From Pseudodesulfovibrio sp. (lineage in GTDB: Bacteria; Desulfobacterota; Desulfovibrionia; Desulfovibrionales; Desulfovibrionaceae), in contig JADGEX010000001.1 in assembly GCA_016744135.1 (NCBI GenBank), positions 1,747,029-1,811,028 on the forward strand: a stretch of DNA of 64,000 nucleotides. The letters are read 5' to 3'. Position 1 is the stretch's first letter; the number at the start of each line of letters is the position of its first letter. The notes under the pieces are model-generated. The model did no database searches. It saw only the letters and a program-made list of their open reading frames with translations, and was not told the origin of the DNA. Below are positions 1 to 8,164 of this stretch, piece by piece. The translations under genes were made by a program, and so were the position numbers.

Positions 1-484
1 GGTCCGGGCGCACCACGAAAAATTCAACGGCACCGGATATCCAGACGGATTAACACGCAAAGACATCCCGGCCTTTGCCCGCATCCTGTGTCTGTCCGAC
101 ATTTACGATGCTCTGACCAGTGACCGCTGTTACAAACACGCCATCCTGCCCAACAAAGCCTTGGGAATCATGTATGGCATGCGTGACCAGGATTTCGACC
201 CTACGGAAATCCAATTGTTCATCAAATGTCTGGGGATATTCCCATCTGGAAGCTTTGTCCGTTTGAATACCGGCAATTATGCGCTGGTCTTCGAATCCAA
301 TGCGCAACAACCGCTTTACCCAAAAATCAAGGTCATCATGGACAAACAGATGCGCCCTATTAAAGCTTGGGACATTGACCTCTCGACCCAAAACCCCGAA
401 GCTCCCGACTCCGTAGAAATCACCGAATGTGCCGACCCCTCAGATTATCGTCAAAATCTCATGGAATTCATGCTGCCTCAATGA
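1..484 (+). CDS. HD-GYP domain c-di-GMP phosphodiesterase, C-terminal part
   Basis: The reading frame is open from the left edge (frame starting at base 2), so only the last ~160 residues are present. The first visible residues include HHEKFNGTGYP, the HHE...GxGYP half of the HD-GYP signature of c-di-GMP phosphodiesterases; the upstream HD metal ligands lie outside the window. It continues with the family-typical segment ARILCLSDIYDALTSDR, and the tail (from about base 255) is a small beta-rich extension seen after many HD-GYP domains. HD-GYP enzymes hydrolyse c-di-GMP to pGpG or GMP. The next gene starts 56 bases downstream on the same strand. The N-terminal sensor or receiver domain cannot be judged. 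Confidence 0.85.
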   Translation, partial: VRAHHEKFNGTGYPDGLTRKDIPAFARILCLSDIYDALTSDRCYKHAILPNKALGIMYGMRDQDFDPTEIQLFIKCLGIFPSGSFVRLNTGNYALVFESNAQQPLYPKIKVIMDKQMRPIKAWDIDLSTQNPEAPDSVEITECADPSDYRQNLMEFMLPQ

Positions 485-540
485 TACTAAAGAGACGATA
501 TGTACACACAGACTGACATCCACTTCTCTCAGGAAACATC

Positions 541-993
541 ATGATAGATACTCAAGTATGGGTCGTCATACTCAGCCTTACCTTTCTGCTCTATGCCCTC
601 AAATGGTTCATCAGTCGCAAACGAAGCGTCAAGGTCTACCGCATCAGCCCTCAGTCACTCCAGCGGTCCAAGGAAGTCTTGATGGCCGTCCTTCCTCTAA
701 TCGAAGATGAAAATGATTTTCCGCTTGATCGATCAAAAATCCCCTATTCCAAGGAAGACATCAAAAGCGCAGCCAAAATCCTGGCCTATTATTTCTGGAG
801 AAAGAAACGTCACGACGAATTGCAACGCATCAAAAACTGCTTTATCTCAATTGCCCGATTTCAGGACTCCAGCCAAGACCTTGAAACCCAGGAACGGACA
901 GCGGCCAGAGAAAGAAAACAGTTAAAACGCGAGTTGGACTTCTACATGACCCACTCGCCTTTCAATGCAACCAAATCCAGAAAACAGCCCTGA
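541..993 (+). CDS. Small membrane-anchored protein of unknown function
   Basis: 150 residues starting at an ATG preceded by AGGAAA. Residues about 6-24 form one hydrophobic segment followed by a basic stretch (SRKRSVK), so the rest (~125 residues) is predicted cytoplasmic. The body is charged and probably helical, with a Lys/Arg-rich region and a Gln/Glu/Arg coiled-coil-like stretch around residues 110-135. I recognise no domain or catalytic motif. It follows the HD-GYP gene by 56 bases on the same strand, so a shared transcript is possible. Its TGA stop abuts the stop of the convergent Cys-rich gene. Confidence 0.6.
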   Translation: MIDTQVWVVILSLTFLLYALKWFISRKRSVKVYRISPQSLQRSKEVLMAVLPLIEDENDFPLDRSKIPYSKEDIKSAAKILAYYFWRKKRHDELQRIKNCFISIARFQDSSQDLETQERTAARERKQLKRELDFYMTHSPFNATKSRKQP

Positions 994-1266
994 TTATTCC
1001 TTTGGTGAGCATTCGCTCCGAATCTCGACAAACCGCTCTTTCAGTTTGCCAACAATATAATCGTACCCTTCATATGTATGCGGAATCAGACAGGTGGTGC
1101 AATCCTTTACGCCGCTTTCAGACCGTCGGTAATTCCCACCACACTCTTCAAAAAAATACAGCGGACAATAGCAAAAAAGGCAATTGAACTTTTCCGGTCT
1201 GCTCGTCTTATGACAAGGGAAATACTTACATTCCGAGTTGTTGAAGAATCTATAACTATTTTTCAT
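994..1266 (-). CDS. Cysteine-rich small domain protein (PF04071-like)
   Basis: A 90-residue protein rich in cysteines: SECKYFPCHK near the N-terminus, FNCLFCYCPLY, ECGGNYR, then DCTTCLIPH. This spacing, with the NSYRFF start and the YDYI...L end, matches the 'cysteine-rich small domain' family (Pfam PF04071), found alone or fused to cobalamin-related proteins in anaerobes and archaea. From the family pattern it probably binds zinc or an FeS cluster; the function is unknown. The Shine-Dalgarno is weak. It lies convergent to the preceding gene and divergent from the cytochrome operon. Cobalamin genes occur elsewhere in the window but not next to it. Confidence 0.75.
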   Translation of the reverse strand: MKNSYRFFNNSECKYFPCHKTSRPEKFNCLFCYCPLYFFEECGGNYRRSESGVKDCTTCLIPHTYEGYDYIVGKLKERFVEIRSECSPKE

Positions 1267-1497
1267 GACGTCACATCCGATTAAATTTTAGGCCCATGGT
1301 GGGAGACATATAGCATACGCTCAAGGGGGGATTCTTCGCAAGATACTCTAAATCTCAGATTCTTTACAAACACGTAACCGACAACAAAAACATCGGCTTT
1401 CCTCTCGCGCCACCATTATAATCCTCTTTTTTTAACATTTTCATTATGCAGAGAGAATAGGGATAATCCCTGTTAAATTTCAGATGAGGAGAAAGTG

Positions 1498-2787
1498 ATG
1501 CGAAGAGCAAGTGTTTTATTCATCAGCATGACGTTCTTTGCCATGCTACTGGTCGGATGCACAACCGGTGAACCGGTCTTCGATGTAAAAAAAATTACGT
1601 CACAGCCCAAGAATTTCGTTGGTTCGGAAACCTGCAAAACGTGCCACCTTGAGCACTACGATTCATGGAAGGTCACCAATCATAGCCGCATGGCTCAGGA
1701 TGTCACAGTCAACGCCGACGCCTTTATCGTGGATATCAATCTGGATAATATCAAAGCAGACTTCAAACTGCTCGAAGACAAGGGTAAACTCAAACTGCCT
1801 CTGAATGACATCTACTTCCCGAACAAAGAAGACATCAAGTACACTATCGGCAACGAATGGAAGCAACGTTACATTATCGAAAAAAATGGCATTCTCTATA
1901 TTTCACCCATCCAATTCAACACCGAGACCGGACGTTGGGTCAACTACCACGAAAAAGACTGGGAAAAACGTCCTTGGCTGCTCAAATGCGGAGGCTGTCA
2001 TACTACCGGCACCAAACTCGACCTGGAATATCCTGCCAACAGCACCTTCACCGAACCGGGTGTTGGCTGTGAGGCCTGTCATGGAGCCGGCTCCTGGCAT
2101 GTTGCGCTGCCAAAAACAGCTGTGTTCGAAAAACGTGAGACCATTCTCAACCCGGCCAAAATGCCTCGCGGTACTTCGGTGCAGGTCTGCGGAAGCTGTC
2201 ACAACCGAGGCAAATCCACCATGGCCAAAGGTTCAAGCTGGCCCGTGGGCTACACTCCTGGCAAGGCTCTGGAGCCGTATTATACATCCACATCATACGC
2301 TGCGGGCGACAAGAAACACATGTACCCCAACGAATTCTCCAAAGGCCACCACCAGCAGTACATCGATTGGCTCAAGTCAGAACACCGCCGTGAAGGTGTG
2401 ACCTGCACATCCTGCCATTCCGTACACCAACTCGGCATGCCCTCAACCCGCTTCCAAACCAAGGCCGCAGGGTCGGCTTCCTGTCTGGGCTGTCACAAAC
2501 AACAGAACAGCAACATGGCACATGCCATCCACTCATTCGCCAACTGTGTGGGATGTCATATGCCTCGTATCGCCAAAAGTGCAGAATCCAGCGATATTCA
2601 CAGCCACGTCTTCAAGACGTTGCTCCCGTCAGGAACTCTAGAAAATCCCGAAATCCCGAACTCCTGTCAGAATTGTCACCACCACAAGGATGCCAATCTG
2701 GCCGAACTGCAAAAGCAATTTGAGTTGTTGGCTTCAATGCCCAAACCCGAGGGCAAGGTTGTGGAGTCTGTGAACGCCTACAAATAG
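1498..2787 (+). CDS. Octahaem c-type cytochrome lipoprotein (cytochrome c554-like)
   Basis: About 429 residues with a lipoprotein signal peptide (lipobox LVGC, Cys21). Eight CXXCH haem motifs start near residues 46, 164, 191, 231, 303, 329, 350 and 390. The opening GSETCKTCHLEHYDSW resembles the cytochrome c554 / multihaem family. I chose ATG 1498 over GTG 1495 because GAGGAG at 1486-1491 then has normal spacing. It is predicted to be an exported, membrane-tethered electron carrier or a haem-based reductase; substrate unknown. The next two genes encode a 3-haem anchored cytochrome and a cytochrome b, so the operon probably makes a quinone-linked periplasmic electron-transfer complex. Gap to the next gene is 9 bases. 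Confidence 0.88.
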   Translation: MRRASVLFISMTFFAMLLVGCTTGEPVFDVKKITSQPKNFVGSETCKTCHLEHYDSWKVTNHSRMAQDVTVNADAFIVDINLDNIKADFKLLEDKGKLKLPLNDIYFPNKEDIKYTIGNEWKQRYIIEKNGILYISPIQFNTETGRWVNYHEKDWEKRPWLLKCGGCHTTGTKLDLEYPANSTFTEPGVGCEACHGAGSWHVALPKTAVFEKRETILNPAKMPRGTSVQVCGSCHNRGKSTMAKGSSWPVGYTPGKALEPYYTSTSYAAGDKKHMYPNEFSKGHHQQYIDWLKSEHRREGVTCTSCHSVHQLGMPSTRFQTKAAGSASCLGCHKQQNSNMAHAIHSFANCVGCHMPRIAKSAESSDIHSHVFKTLLPSGTLENPEIPNSCQNCHHHKDANLAELQKQFELLASMPKPEGKVVESVNAYK

Positions 2788-2796
2788 GAGGCGATC

Positions 2797-3444
2797 ATGC
2801 AACGGATAATCATAATCATAGCCCTGCTCCTTGTGGGAGGCGTTATGGCTTCACCCTGTATGGCTCAGGAGGAAGTCGCCGGTTCCAACCGATATCTACT
2901 CAACGAGATGAGCACGGGATATTACGAAGAATATGAAGTCATACCGGGACGAGACAGCCCATTCCTGCAATGGGATGAGCCACGGAACACCATCCGAACC
3001 GGCGGCAGGGGACGCTCTGCCACATATCAGGCAGATTCCCACGCAGGTGTGCCTAATTATTGGCGACACAGGTGCAGCTCATGCCACAAAAAAGAAGCGC
3101 ACAACAACCGGCATGTGACCAGAAACAACATCGCCTGCCGCCATTGTCATGGAGTTGAGCCCATAGCAGGTATCAACCACTACAACTCGCCGATGAATCC
3201 CATTCGCAGGCATGCCTATGTCTGCGCGAAGTGCCATCAGGGCGCAAACGGTTCATTTGCCATGTATCTCGTTCATGAACCGCCCCCTCTGCTCGCAGGT
3301 ACTGCGGAGAGTTTCCCGGTTCTGTACTGGATTACATGGATAATGGTAGCGATCGCTTTCTTCTCGTTTGCACTTTTCCTGCCACATACCGGCCTATGGA
3401 TGCTCCGAGAACTATTCACCAGAAAAAAAGGGGGTGACGAATGA
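2797..3444 (+). CDS. Trihaem c-type cytochrome with C-terminal membrane anchor
   Basis: 215 residues. An N-terminal signal peptide ends near MASPCMAQ. Three CXXCH motifs (CSSCH, CRHCH, CAKCH) lie in the central periplasmic part, with further His residues that could serve as distal ligands. A transmembrane helix near residues 176-198 anchors the C-terminus, followed by a short basic tail (RKKGG). It follows the octahaem lipoprotein after 9 bases and overlaps the cytochrome b gene by 4 bases (ATGA), implying translational coupling. It likely relays electrons between the cytochrome b and the octahaem protein. SD AGGAGG is at about 2787-2792. Confidence 0.85.
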   Translation: MQRIIIIIALLLVGGVMASPCMAQEEVAGSNRYLLNEMSTGYYEEYEVIPGRDSPFLQWDEPRNTIRTGGRGRSATYQADSHAGVPNYWRHRCSSCHKKEAHNNRHVTRNNIACRHCHGVEPIAGINHYNSPMNPIRRHAYVCAKCHQGANGSFAMYLVHEPPPLLAGTAESFPVLYWITWIMVAIAFFSFALFLPHTGLWMLRELFTRKKGGDE

Positions 3445-4241
3445 GACTCAAACGATTCACCCCAGTCCAAAAGGCGTTTCACGCCATGTTGATGCTGTCA
3501 TTCCTGGTGCAAGCCGTTACCGGCACGGCCAGAATGTACATTGAAACCAACTGGGGCAGGACTTTGGCCCACCCCTTTGGCGGCTATGAGCAATGCCTGA
3601 TTGTCCACAAATACGTTGGACTGTTCATGCTCTTCCTCTTCGTCTGCCATCTGGCGTATGTGTTGTTCGTCGTCATGTCCAAAAAAGTCCACAGCGACGA
3701 CGGTCTATGGTTACAAAAAAAAGACGTACGAGAGTTCTTCACCCACCTGCGCTGGATGTTCGGCGGCGAGGCACCTCGTTTCGAACGTTGGGGATATTGG
3801 GAGAAATTCGACTACTGGGCCGTCTTCTGGGGTATGATAATCCTCGGCGTCACAGGGCTCATGCTCTATGCACCTCTTGAGACCTCCCGCTACTTCAAGG
3901 GTTGGTCCCTGAATGTGGCCTTATGGGTACACCGTATCGAGGCCTGTCTGGCCATGTTGCATATCTTCGTCATCCACTTTGCCATCGCTCATTTACGAAG
4001 GCATAATTTCCCCATGGATCGCGCTATGTTCTGTGGAGACACGGACCTTGAATCTGCAAGCGAAGAACGCCCGGCATGGTTGGCACGACTCAGGACAAAT
4101 AATGAGTTGAACGAAAAGGCCATTGACGATGTCTCCTCCATCCGAGTGGTCGTAACGTATGCGGTAGGCCTCGGCGCAGTTGCCCTCGGCATCTCCCTCG
4201 TCATAGGAGGGCTTATGAACGCCGGACTTGTCAATTGGTAG
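3441..4241 (+). CDS. Cytochrome b561/formate dehydrogenase gamma-type membrane subunit
   Basis: 266 residues with about five hydrophobic helices (near 11-31, 54-75, 126-146, 164-186 and 233-260). Histidines in FHAM, VHKYVG, CHLAY, VHRIE and LHIFVIHFAIAH are suited to bind b-type haems, as in the Ni-hydrogenase/formate dehydrogenase cytochrome b family (PF01292-like). The predicted role is to exchange electrons between menaquinone and the two periplasmic multihaem cytochromes encoded just upstream. The start overlaps the previous stop (ATGA). A strong hairpin terminator follows. Direction of electron flow cannot be read from sequence. Confidence 0.85.
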   Translation: MRLKRFTPVQKAFHAMLMLSFLVQAVTGTARMYIETNWGRTLAHPFGGYEQCLIVHKYVGLFMLFLFVCHLAYVLFVVMSKKVHSDDGLWLQKKDVREFFTHLRWMFGGEAPRFERWGYWEKFDYWAVFWGMIILGVTGLMLYAPLETSRYFKGWSLNVALWVHRIEACLAMLHIFVIHFAIAHLRRHNFPMDRAMFCGDTDLESASEERPAWLARLRTNNELNEKAIDDVSSIRVVVTYAVGLGAVALGISLVIGGLMNAGLVNW

Positions 4242-4256
4242 ACACTAACAAAAAAT

Positions 4257-4285
4257 GCCCGAAGCAAATGCTTCGGGCCTTTTTT
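4257..4285. terminator. Bidirectional intrinsic terminator
   Basis: A perfect 9-bp stem GCCCGAAGC/GCTTCGGGC around AAAT is flanked by a T-run on the plus side and an A-run on the other. It sits between the convergent cytochrome b and M15 peptidase genes and can end both transcripts. Confidence 0.88.
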
Positions 4286-4289
4286 GACG

Positions 4290-4961
4290 TTACTCGCTGT
4301 GATACGATTCAATCCATTCCTCCAAATTCGGTGGAACCTTCTGAAAATGCATGTAATCAACCTTTTCTCCAGTCCAATCACCTCCCCATTCCCAACCCTG
4401 TTTCTTAAAGGCTTTCACAACCGACGAGTCCAGCAAAAGGGTTTCAGGATCTGAAGGATCATATGTCGCCCCCGGAGGAAGAATCAAATCGCCCTTGATA
4501 TAAGGATTCTTTCGAGGATTGATATCAACAGCCAATCCAAAGGCATGCTTGGAGAGATGTCTGGAATCAACGATTGGTCTCCACACATAAGCCGACGTGT
4601 TATTGGTATCAGGAGATAGCCCATATAAGGCCTTTTTCTGTATCAAAGGATGGGCGATAGGGAGTACGGATTCAACAGGAAAACGACTTCTTTTAATTCT
4701 TTCAAATATCAAGCGGATGTCATCTTCAAGAGCCTTGTGGACAACAACCTGCCCCTGATGCACAACTCCGTCCGGGCCATAATATCGGACCGGGACAATA
4801 ACAAGTCGCTCCTGAATGGATGCAATGACATCGGGAGGCTGATTCGTGTAAATAGCCTCCTCACTAGAAAGGCTGCTGTCAAAAACAACAGGAGCACACC
4901 CAAAAAGCACAGCAAGACTGACGACCGGCAGCCATAGCCCTTTTATCAAAAATCGAAACAC
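4290..4961 (-). CDS. M15-family peptidase lipoprotein (D,D-carboxypeptidase/endolysin-like)
   Basis: 223 residues with a lipoprotein signal (LFGC, Cys22). Residues 137-146 read SKHAFGLAVD, the SxHxxGxAxD zinc motif of peptidase M15 enzymes (His139, Asp146), and DYMHF supplies the third zinc ligand (His205). WEWGGDW just before it is typical of the M15C/VanY-like group. Such enzymes trim stem peptides of murein. As a lipoprotein it should act in the periplasm. It is the last gene of the minus cluster, 64 bases after YjbQ, and ends at the bidirectional terminator. The exact bond cleaved is not predictable. Confidence 0.85.
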   Translation of the reverse strand: MFRFLIKGLWLPVVSLAVLFGCAPVVFDSSLSSEEAIYTNQPPDVIASIQERLVIVPVRYYGPDGVVHQGQVVVHKALEDDIRLIFERIKRSRFPVESVLPIAHPLIQKKALYGLSPDTNNTSAYVWRPIVDSRHLSKHAFGLAVDINPRKNPYIKGDLILPPGATYDPSDPETLLLDSSVVKAFKKQGWEWGGDWTGEKVDYMHFQKVPPNLEEWIESYHSE

Positions 4962-5025
4962 TAAAATCCCCTTTATATGCAGACGCTTTTTTTGCCGAGC
5001 ACAATTCTGTTCATCGTCAAAGACA

Positions 5026-5424
5026 TCACGCTCCCGCTAACCACTTAACCCACAATTTGCGTGTTCGTGGCCCGTCGAACTCGCAAAAGTAAATCTTCTG
5101 CCATGTCCCAAGCTGGATGTTACCACCCTCGACAATGACGAGCTGATCGCACCCAAACAGAGATGATTTGATATGAGCGTCGGAATTGCCCTCGGCATGG
5201 TGATAATCTCCATGATGCGGCACGAGTTTGCGCATATTCACAAGGATATCGCGCACTACGTCCGGGTCTGCACCTTCATTGATGGTAATAGCCCCTGTGG
5301 TATGCGGACAATAGAGCATGAGTGCGCCATCAGACCATCCGTTTTCATGAATGACTTTACGAACGGCGGTGGTAATATCCACCATTTCTTCATGGTCATG
5401 AGTTTGAACACGCAAGATTTCCAC
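5026..5424 (-). CDS. YjbQ/UPF0047 family protein
   Basis: 132 residues matching the whole length of the YjbQ (UPF0047) family, including the conserved PHTTGAITINEG and the HHAEGNSDAHIKSSLFG block with clustered His/Asp residues. Members have weak thiamine-phosphate synthase activity, but the physiological reaction is unknown. It starts with GTG 12 bases after the cyclase stop, with AAGGGG about 8 bases upstream, so it is probably co-transcribed with the cyclase. Confidence 0.9.
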   Translation of the reverse strand: MEILRVQTHDHEEMVDITTAVRKVIHENGWSDGALMLYCPHTTGAITINEGADPDVVRDILVNMRKLVPHHGDYHHAEGNSDAHIKSSLFGCDQLVIVEGGNIQLGTWQKIYFCEFDGPRTRKLWVKWLAGA

Positions 5425-5436
5425 GACAACGCCCCT

Positions 5437-7071
5437 TTACCCTTCGGATTCCCTGTTGATTTCCACTCTATTACGGCCTTTGTCCTTGGCCTGATACAAG
5501 GCCTTGTCGGCCCGGGCCAGCATATCTTCATAGGCGTCCACACCAAAACGAATGTCCCAGGCGTAATGGGCAATACCGATGGAGATGGTGCAGGCCAGCG
5601 GGAGTTCATCCGTGTTATAAATATGTGCCGCGACCTCCTGACGAAGACGTTCGGCCAAGACCTGACTTGATTCCAAGTCAGAACCGGGGGCGACCACGGC
5701 AAACTCTTCGCCACCATAACGAGCAACGATGTCGGATGAACGAATAACATCCTGAAAAGCCTGTGCTATTTGCTTGAGAACTATATCGCCAACCGCATGT
5801 CCATAGGTGTCGTTGATATTCTTAAAATGATCAATATCCATCATGAACAGAGTACACGGCTGTTTGGCACGAATGGCGATATCCACCAAACGCGCGCCCT
5901 CCTTCATCAAAAAACGTCTATTGGGCAGCCCTGTCAATTGATCGGTAACAGCAGACGTCTCCAATTCCTGAACAGTTTCATCGACTTTCGCCTGCATGGC
6001 ACAAAAAGCTTCTACAAGGTTATCAATCTCTTGAGGGGGAGAGTATGGAAAAACATCAAAACACGTCTGATCATATTCTCCACGAGTCATTCGTAATGAG
6101 ATTTCACTGATACGAGCCAAAGGCTGCGTGATGGAACGAGCCAAACGCAAAAAGACTGGGCTCAAGATGGCTATGGAAATAAAAAAACCACCAATAATCG
6201 TCCAAAGGAAAGGATATAACGGGCCGATCGCTTCGCTATAACCAATCTCGGAAACAATGAGCCATGTGCCGTCCTTGGTCCATTGGCTGGCTCCCAAAAC
6301 CTTAACCCCCCTATAATCACGATACGGTTTGGTCGGTTGTTTCCCGATCAGTCCGGTACGAAGCACGTCAGAATTGTTCTTGATCGTCATGATTGCCGTC
6401 GTCTGAATTCTGCCCTGCCTCCGCAACTCCCCCTGATAACGGGATTCGGTCAGCATGTACCCTTCCCGGTTCAAAAGGTACGTTTCTCCAGTCTCGCCAA
6501 ATCTAAGATTATTCATGAGATCGTCAATTGCCGTCAAACGGGAAGCAAGAAAGACAACACCACCGAAAGAGCCATCCAATCGTTTTACCGGATGAGAAAA
6601 AATAATGATGGGCTTTCCAGACGTTCTTCCGATAAGAACATTCGTCACAAAAGCTTCGCCAGCACGGGCCTTAATAAAATATTCCCGATCAGAAACATCT
6701 ACCATAATTTTGGTCGAAGAAGCCCCAACGGTTTTCCCGTCAGCCCCAGCCATGACCACAGCAGAAATATCCGGATGCGTTTTATCGAAATGTTCAAGAA
6801 TGGGGTTGATTTTTTCAACTTGGCCATGCCGCACCACATCCAATTCAGCCAAGAATTGTATATTTCTTTCCTGCTCCTGATACCATTCCTCGATGACAAT
6901 CTTGTGGGATACGGCTTGTTCAAGAAGTCCCTTCTCGACATTTTCCAGAATGGATGCCCGCACAAAAACGATGAGAACAACTGCAGCAAAAAGCAAAGGT
7001 ACACCGACCATAAGCGTAGAATACAGCCTGATTCGACCACCCACGGAATCCGGCACAAGAAACTGTCGCAT
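5437..7071 (-). CDS. Membrane diguanylate cyclase with CACHE-like sensor, HAMP and GGDEF
   Basis: 544 residues from ATG 7071, chosen because GGAG lies 6 bases upstream; the longer TTG at 7083 has no such site. Layout: TM helix near the N-terminus, a ~250-residue periplasmic double-CACHE-like sensor (VSDREYFIKAR, GRTSGKPIIIFSHPV), a second TM, HAMP-like linker, then GGDEF. The active site is GGEEF (about residues 453-457), with the product-inhibition I-site RSSD exactly five residues before it, so it should make c-di-GMP and be feedback-inhibited. CACHE sensors usually bind amino or organic acids. It lies between cobM and yjbQ on the same strand. Confidence 0.92.
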   Translation of the reverse strand: MRQFLVPDSVGGRIRLYSTLMVGVPLLFAAVVLIVFVRASILENVEKGLLEQAVSHKIVIEEWYQEQERNIQFLAELDVVRHGQVEKINPILEHFDKTHPDISAVVMAGADGKTVGASSTKIMVDVSDREYFIKARAGEAFVTNVLIGRTSGKPIIIFSHPVKRLDGSFGGVVFLASRLTAIDDLMNNLRFGETGETYLLNREGYMLTESRYQGELRRQGRIQTTAIMTIKNNSDVLRTGLIGKQPTKPYRDYRGVKVLGASQWTKDGTWLIVSEIGYSEAIGPLYPFLWTIIGGFFISIAILSPVFLRLARSITQPLARISEISLRMTRGEYDQTCFDVFPYSPPQEIDNLVEAFCAMQAKVDETVQELETSAVTDQLTGLPNRRFLMKEGARLVDIAIRAKQPCTLFMMDIDHFKNINDTYGHAVGDIVLKQIAQAFQDVIRSSDIVARYGGEEFAVVAPGSDLESSQVLAERLRQEVAAHIYNTDELPLACTISIGIAHYAWDIRFGVDAYEDMLARADKALYQAKDKGRNRVEINRESEG

Positions 7072-7205
7072 ATAAAACTCCAATCTGAATCATTCTATAA
7101 GACGACATAATCTTGCATTATCCAAAAGAAGTGAGCAACCGCCTTATAAATCAAAACAACAAACGTCTTTCTGACTATTTGTGCCTTAGAAAGAAACTAA
7201 CCTCT

Positions 7206-7973
7206 CTATTTACGGTACATATGCTTGAAATTTTCATCGTAAAGCAGGGACTTGGCAGTACCGGCATCCTTGACTCCCTGTCCGGGCAGGATCAGAAAAA
7301 CTGTCTGACGAACAAAATCATTGGTGCGTGCGGTATGTGCCAACTGACCGAGTTCGGTTTCAACAACCCTTTCTTCAGGCCATCCAACACGGTAGGCCAT
7401 GACGACCAGCGTTGATTCACCCAACCCTCCAGCCAGCAGTTCTTTCTGGATACCTTCCGGGTTCCCGGCGGACAAATAAATACACATCGCCGAACCGTGT
7501 GCCGCCAACTTTCGCAGATCCTCGGATTCCGGCACTGGGGTCTTCCCGGCCAGTCGGGTGAAAATCAAAGTCTGCGTCACTTCCGGCACGGTATACGACT
7601 TCATCGCAGCTGCCGCTGCCGCGAATCCAGCGGTCACTCCCGGAACAACGGAATAGCCCACGCCGTCACGATCCAGCAATTCCATCTGCTCTCGAATCGC
7701 CCCATACAGGGAAGGATCACCGGTATGCACCCGCGCTACGGAACCACCAGCCCGAACAGTCTCCATCATCAAATCGTGTGTTTCTTCAAGGTTCAAAGGG
7801 GCGGAATCCGCGACCTTCGCTCCGACCTTGGCTCCGGCCACGACTTCGGATGGCACCAATGAGCCAGCATACAATACAAGGTCTGCCTCACAAATAAGTC
7901 GCTGTCCCTTAACCGTCAGCAATTCTGGATCGCCCGGACCGGCACCAATAAAATAGACTCTTGTTTCAACCAT
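7206..7973 (-). CDS. cobM: Precorrin-4/cobalt-precorrin-4 C11-methyltransferase
   Basis: 255 residues covering the tetrapyrrole methylase fold. VYFIGAGPGDPELLTVKG is the SAM-binding start, and VHTGDPSLYGAIREQ, VVPGVTAGFAAAAA and CIYLSAG are typical of CobM/CbiF. It methylates C11 in corrin-ring synthesis, and in an anaerobe it would act on the cobalt-precorrin (CbiF-type) pathway. ATG 7973 has CAGGAT upstream. It stands apart from other cobalamin genes; cobA-hemD and cobB are elsewhere in the window. It is divergent from the D-lactate dehydrogenase gene. I saw no cobalamin riboswitch in the 190-base gap. Confidence 0.92.
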   Translation of the reverse strand: MVETRVYFIGAGPGDPELLTVKGQRLICEADLVLYAGSLVPSEVVAGAKVGAKVADSAPLNLEETHDLMMETVRAGGSVARVHTGDPSLYGAIREQMELLDRDGVGYSVVPGVTAGFAAAAAAMKSYTVPEVTQTLIFTRLAGKTPVPESEDLRKLAAHGSAMCIYLSAGNPEGIQKELLAGGLGESTLVVMAYRVGWPEERVVETELGQLAHTARTNDFVRQTVFLILPGQGVKDAGTAKSLLYDENFKHMYRK

Positions 7974-8164
7974 ATATCCTGCCGTCGAATGTTTTTTTGA
8001 AGGTTTGTAATGACACTTACACGGTACACACTGGACATATGAAAGCCAAGCCAGAGAAAAGCCACACCATTATAACGTAAACAGTATTGTTTCACCTCTT
8101 CATAGTATGCTATTGTTTAAATCCTTCTCACTCGGGGGTTCCCCGAAAACACTAGGAGCACACC

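Noticed and set aside
1432-1467. TTAACA/GATAAT promoter for the cytochrome operon
   Set aside because: The spacer would be 24 bases, too long for a sigma70 promoter.
7974-8164. Possible cobalamin riboswitch upstream of cobM
   Set aside because: No B12-box-like conserved core was seen in either orientation.
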